From Planctomycetota bacterium (GTDB taxonomy: Bacteria; Planctomycetota; Planctomycetia; Pirellulales; UBA7805), in NCBI GenBank assembly GCA_014237955.1, contig JABABY010000082.1, positions 1 to 8,251 of the forward strand: DNA of 8,251 bases. Reading direction: 5' to 3'. Shown here one piece after another: positions 6,858 to 8,251 of this stretch (within the stretch, counting starts at the first letter, position 1; each line of letters begins with the position of its first letter). The notes beneath the pieces are model-generated. The model had not been told where the DNA came from and did not search any database. It worked only from the letters and a program-made list of their open reading frames with translations. The translations under genes and the position numbers were made by a program.

Positions 6858-6863
6858 TATGCA

Positions 6864-7253
6864 ATGTTGGTTCTCACTCGAAAATCGCAAGACTCCATTC
6901 GGATTGGCGATAACATCACAGTTACGGTACTGCGGATCAAAGGCAATACCGTCCGCATCGGCATCGAGGCACCCGATTCGGTCCGCATCGTACGGGGCGA
7001 GTTGCCCGTTTTTAACGCCGAGGAGTCCCACGCATCGATGCGTTCGCCACAAATCAGCACGGATGAGGTTGGCAGTGACGATGTGCAAGAAGAGGCCCAT
7101 CAGCCGCTGCCACCGACTGCCTCACGCCTCAAAAAATACATGCCCCAGACGCGGGAAAACCGTGATACCACATCGATAGAGGGCTGCTCTCCCCTGCCCT
7201 TTGCACACGACCGACCCTCGCAGAATACATCGGGTACGATGCCGCCAAGGTAA
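6864..7253 (+). CDS. csrA: Carbon storage regulator CsrA with long C-terminal tail
   Basis: CsrA is a small dimeric RNA-binding protein that binds GGA motifs near ribosome binding sites and changes translation or stability of many mRNAs. Residues 1-47 match it almost throughout: MLVLTRK, IGDNITVTVL (14-23), IKGNTVRIGIEAP (25-37), then RIVRGEL. The two RNA-contact residues known from E. coli, Leu4 and Arg44, are both present. The product is 129 residues, about twice the usual 60-75. The extra part (about 50-129) is acidic then basic/polar, Pro/Ser/Thr-rich (QPLPPTASRLKKYMP) and probably disordered; it has no family I recognise. The chosen ATG 6864 follows a strong AAAGGAG; the open frame extends upstream to 6702 but those residues look non-coding. 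No flagellar gene or fliW lies beside it in this window. It is convergent with the hydrolase gene. Confidence 0.93.
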   Translation: MLVLTRKSQDSIRIGDNITVTVLRIKGNTVRIGIEAPDSVRIVRGELPVFNAEESHASMRSPQISTDEVGSDDVQEEAHQPLPPTASRLKKYMPQTRENRDTTSIEGCSPLPFAHDRPSQNTSGTMPPR

Positions 7254-7391
7254 TTTTCCGCCAAGACAAGCTGCAATCCAACACAGATGGGCCTAAACCG
7301 CGGAGCGGCTACCAGCAGTGCTCACCGGAGAGATGGTCTGCTGAGATTGCCGCCCGTTCGCTAGCTCAGGGTGGCGAGGGATAGTAAAAGG
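7254..7391. other. Convergent gap between csrA and hydrolase gene
   Basis: These 138 bp separate two 3' ends. The best fold I can see is CAGCAG (7313-7318) with CTGCTG (7338-7343), a 6-bp stem with a 19-nt loop, and a small CCGC-GGA-GCGG hairpin near 7298-7308. Neither has a following T-tract, so neither is a clear intrinsic terminator. Confidence 0.4.
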
Positions 7392-8251
7392 TCAGCGGAA
7401 ATATGCGGCGGCGGCTTCAAACCGCCCTGTACCCTGCTCTTCCTTCGTGAGTTGCAGCGAGGAAAGGTGCGAGAGCAGGATCCGCCGTACTTCCAGGACT
7501 GTTCGAGGGTGGCTGTGGATCGTCTGATGGTCGGCATTGACGACGATCTCCGAGACCGCATCGCCAGCATGTGCGCTGGCAACCGATACCACACCATCGC
7601 CATCCCCTGTCACCTTGTGAAGCAAATCGCGTCGCTCGGTACGACCGATCACATTGTGGTAACTCACCCAGGGTGCCGGAGCAGCAGCTGCCAGGGCTTT
7701 GAGGGCGGCAGAACCCGGGGCCAGCATCTCCAGGCTGGTCGGTGTCAGATCCGCAATCCCTTCCCGCAGTAAATCTGGATTTTCACGATTTAATTTCATC
7801 AACGAATCGCTGATGATCTTTGGCGGTTTGATCAATTTACTCCCGAGCCATTGCGTGGTCGGGTTGGAAAGATCGCTCCCCGAAAATGGAGTGGCAATCG
7901 TCACCACGCGACGGACCGAAGGATTTGCACGGAAAAAGAAAGTACGCTCTATCTGCTTCCTTGTTTCGGGATCTGCTTTGGCAACATCAAGTGGCTGCGA
8001 GGCAACCTGCTGCCAAAAAAGATCGCCGCTATCGACAGATTGTAGCCTTGAAATCAATCCACCCATGCTATGCCCAATCATCACAATTTGTTCAAGAGCG
8101 GGTTCCTCCCTCTGCGGATCCAAGAGTTTTCGCAACTGCGTCATCTGTTCCCGCAAATCGGCAGCCGTGTACACAAACGGCTCACCAGTAGGATAAAAAT
8201 AGCACCAGAACTGATAGTGGCGACGGATTTCTGGAATACTCCGTAAATCAT
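7392..8251 (-). CDS. Lipase-like alpha/beta hydrolase (5' end beyond window)
   Basis: This is the C-terminal 285 residues of a serine hydrolase with a lipase/esterase-like alpha/beta fold; substrate unknown. The frame runs without a stop to the right edge, so the real start lies outside. The visible part begins DLRSIPEIRRHYQFWCYFYP, where the bulky residues and PTGEPF resemble the first strand of this family. The nucleophile elbow GHSMGG carries Ser at visible residue 61 (codon 8067-8069). A region VVTIATPFSGSDL follows, typical after the lid. The Asp of the triad is probably in VTGDGDGVVSVASA and the His in NADHQTIHSHP, followed by the final helix. A GTG at 8174 could serve as a start but would cut off the conserved N-terminal part. 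I recall close relatives annotated as alpha/beta hydrolases in planctomycetes and Verrucomicrobia. The last residues (EAAAAYFR) carry no known sorting signal. Confidence 0.85.
   Translation of the reverse strand, partial: DLRSIPEIRRHYQFWCYFYPTGEPFVYTAADLREQMTQLRKLLDPQREEPALEQIVMIGHSMGGLISRLQSVDSGDLFWQQVASQPLDVAKADPETRKQIERTFFFRANPSVRRVVTIATPFSGSDLSNPTTQWLGSKLIKPPKIISDSLMKLNRENPDLLREGIADLTPTSLEMLAPGSAALKALAAAAPAPWVSYHNVIGRTERRDLLHKVTGDGDGVVSVASAHAGDAVSEIVVNADHQTIHSHPRTVLEVRRILLSHLSSLQLTKEEQGTGRFEAAAAYFR

Larger units (their letters stand above)
6440..6863. other. Divergent control region, EIIA-SLC4 gene / csrA
   Basis: No gene is supported in these 424 bp. Short open frames occur on the plus strand (for example ATG 6523 to TGA 6609, 28 codons) but none has a ribosome binding site or a recognisable product. 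The part next to csrA (6690-6850) is A/T-rich with T-runs at 6764-6769 and 6781-6787 and holds a candidate promoter. I found no convincing minus-strand promoter for the transporter, although its start must lie here. No riboswitch or terminator fold was recognised by eye. Confidence 0.6.

Noticed and set aside
6702..6863. N-terminal extension of CsrA from ATG 6702
   Set aside because: The extra 54 residues have no counterpart in CsrA, and the strong AAAGGAG directly before ATG 6864 marks the true start; the candidate promoter also lies inside this stretch.
7313..7343. CAGCAG...CTGCTG hairpin as a csrA terminator
   Set aside because: The stem is only 6 bp with a 19-nt loop and no T-tract follows on either strand.
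7371..7772. 133-codon plus-strand frame opposite the hydrolase
   Set aside because: It overlaps the hydrolase coding sequence, whose catalytic motifs are plain, and has no features of its own.

Overview
The window looks like chromosomal DNA of a planctomycete, probably of the Pirellulales. The grounds are an OprP/OprO-type porin with an N-terminal coiled coil, a small secreted Cys-rich protein of a planctomycete-looking type, a lipase-like alpha/beta hydrolase with a DLRSIPEIRRHYQFW-type N-terminus, a moderate G+C content and loose gene spacing. This assignment is from memory of families, not from a search. I see no tRNA, rRNA, insertion sequence, prophage or CRISPR array.

Layout. (1) 1-81: possible 3' end of a plus-strand gene entering from the left. 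(2) 114-1889, minus: a long-chain (VLCAD/FadE-like) acyl-CoA dehydrogenase. (3) 1890-2219: divergent control region with a candidate promoter and an inverted repeat in the porin leader. (4) 2220-3740 and 3821-4354, plus: an outer-membrane porin followed at 80 bp by a secreted protein with 19 cysteines, probably one transcript. (5) 4400-6439, minus, convergent with the previous pair: a 679-residue membrane protein that joins an N-terminal PTS EIIA domain, with its phosphorylatable histidine intact, to a full SLC4-type bicarbonate transporter domain. (6) 6440-6863: second divergent control region. (7) 6864-7253, plus: CsrA with a long C-terminal tail. (8) 7392-8251, minus: serine alpha/beta hydrolase running off the right edge.

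How they fit together. There is no obvious single pathway. The porin and the Cys-rich protein act in the cell envelope; the SLC4 protein would move bicarbonate, probably with sodium, across the inner membrane; the dehydrogenase serves fatty-acid beta-oxidation; CsrA is a global post-transcriptional regulator.

The most interesting item is the EIIA-SLC4 protein. The cytoplasmic domain of animal band 3/AE proteins has an EIIA-like fold but is not a phosphocarrier. Here the same order of domains occurs in a bacterium with what looks like a working phosphorylation site, a transporter domain closest in local sequence to animal Na+-coupled bicarbonate transporters, and an acidic C-terminal LDAEE motif that resembles the LDADD motif of AE1.
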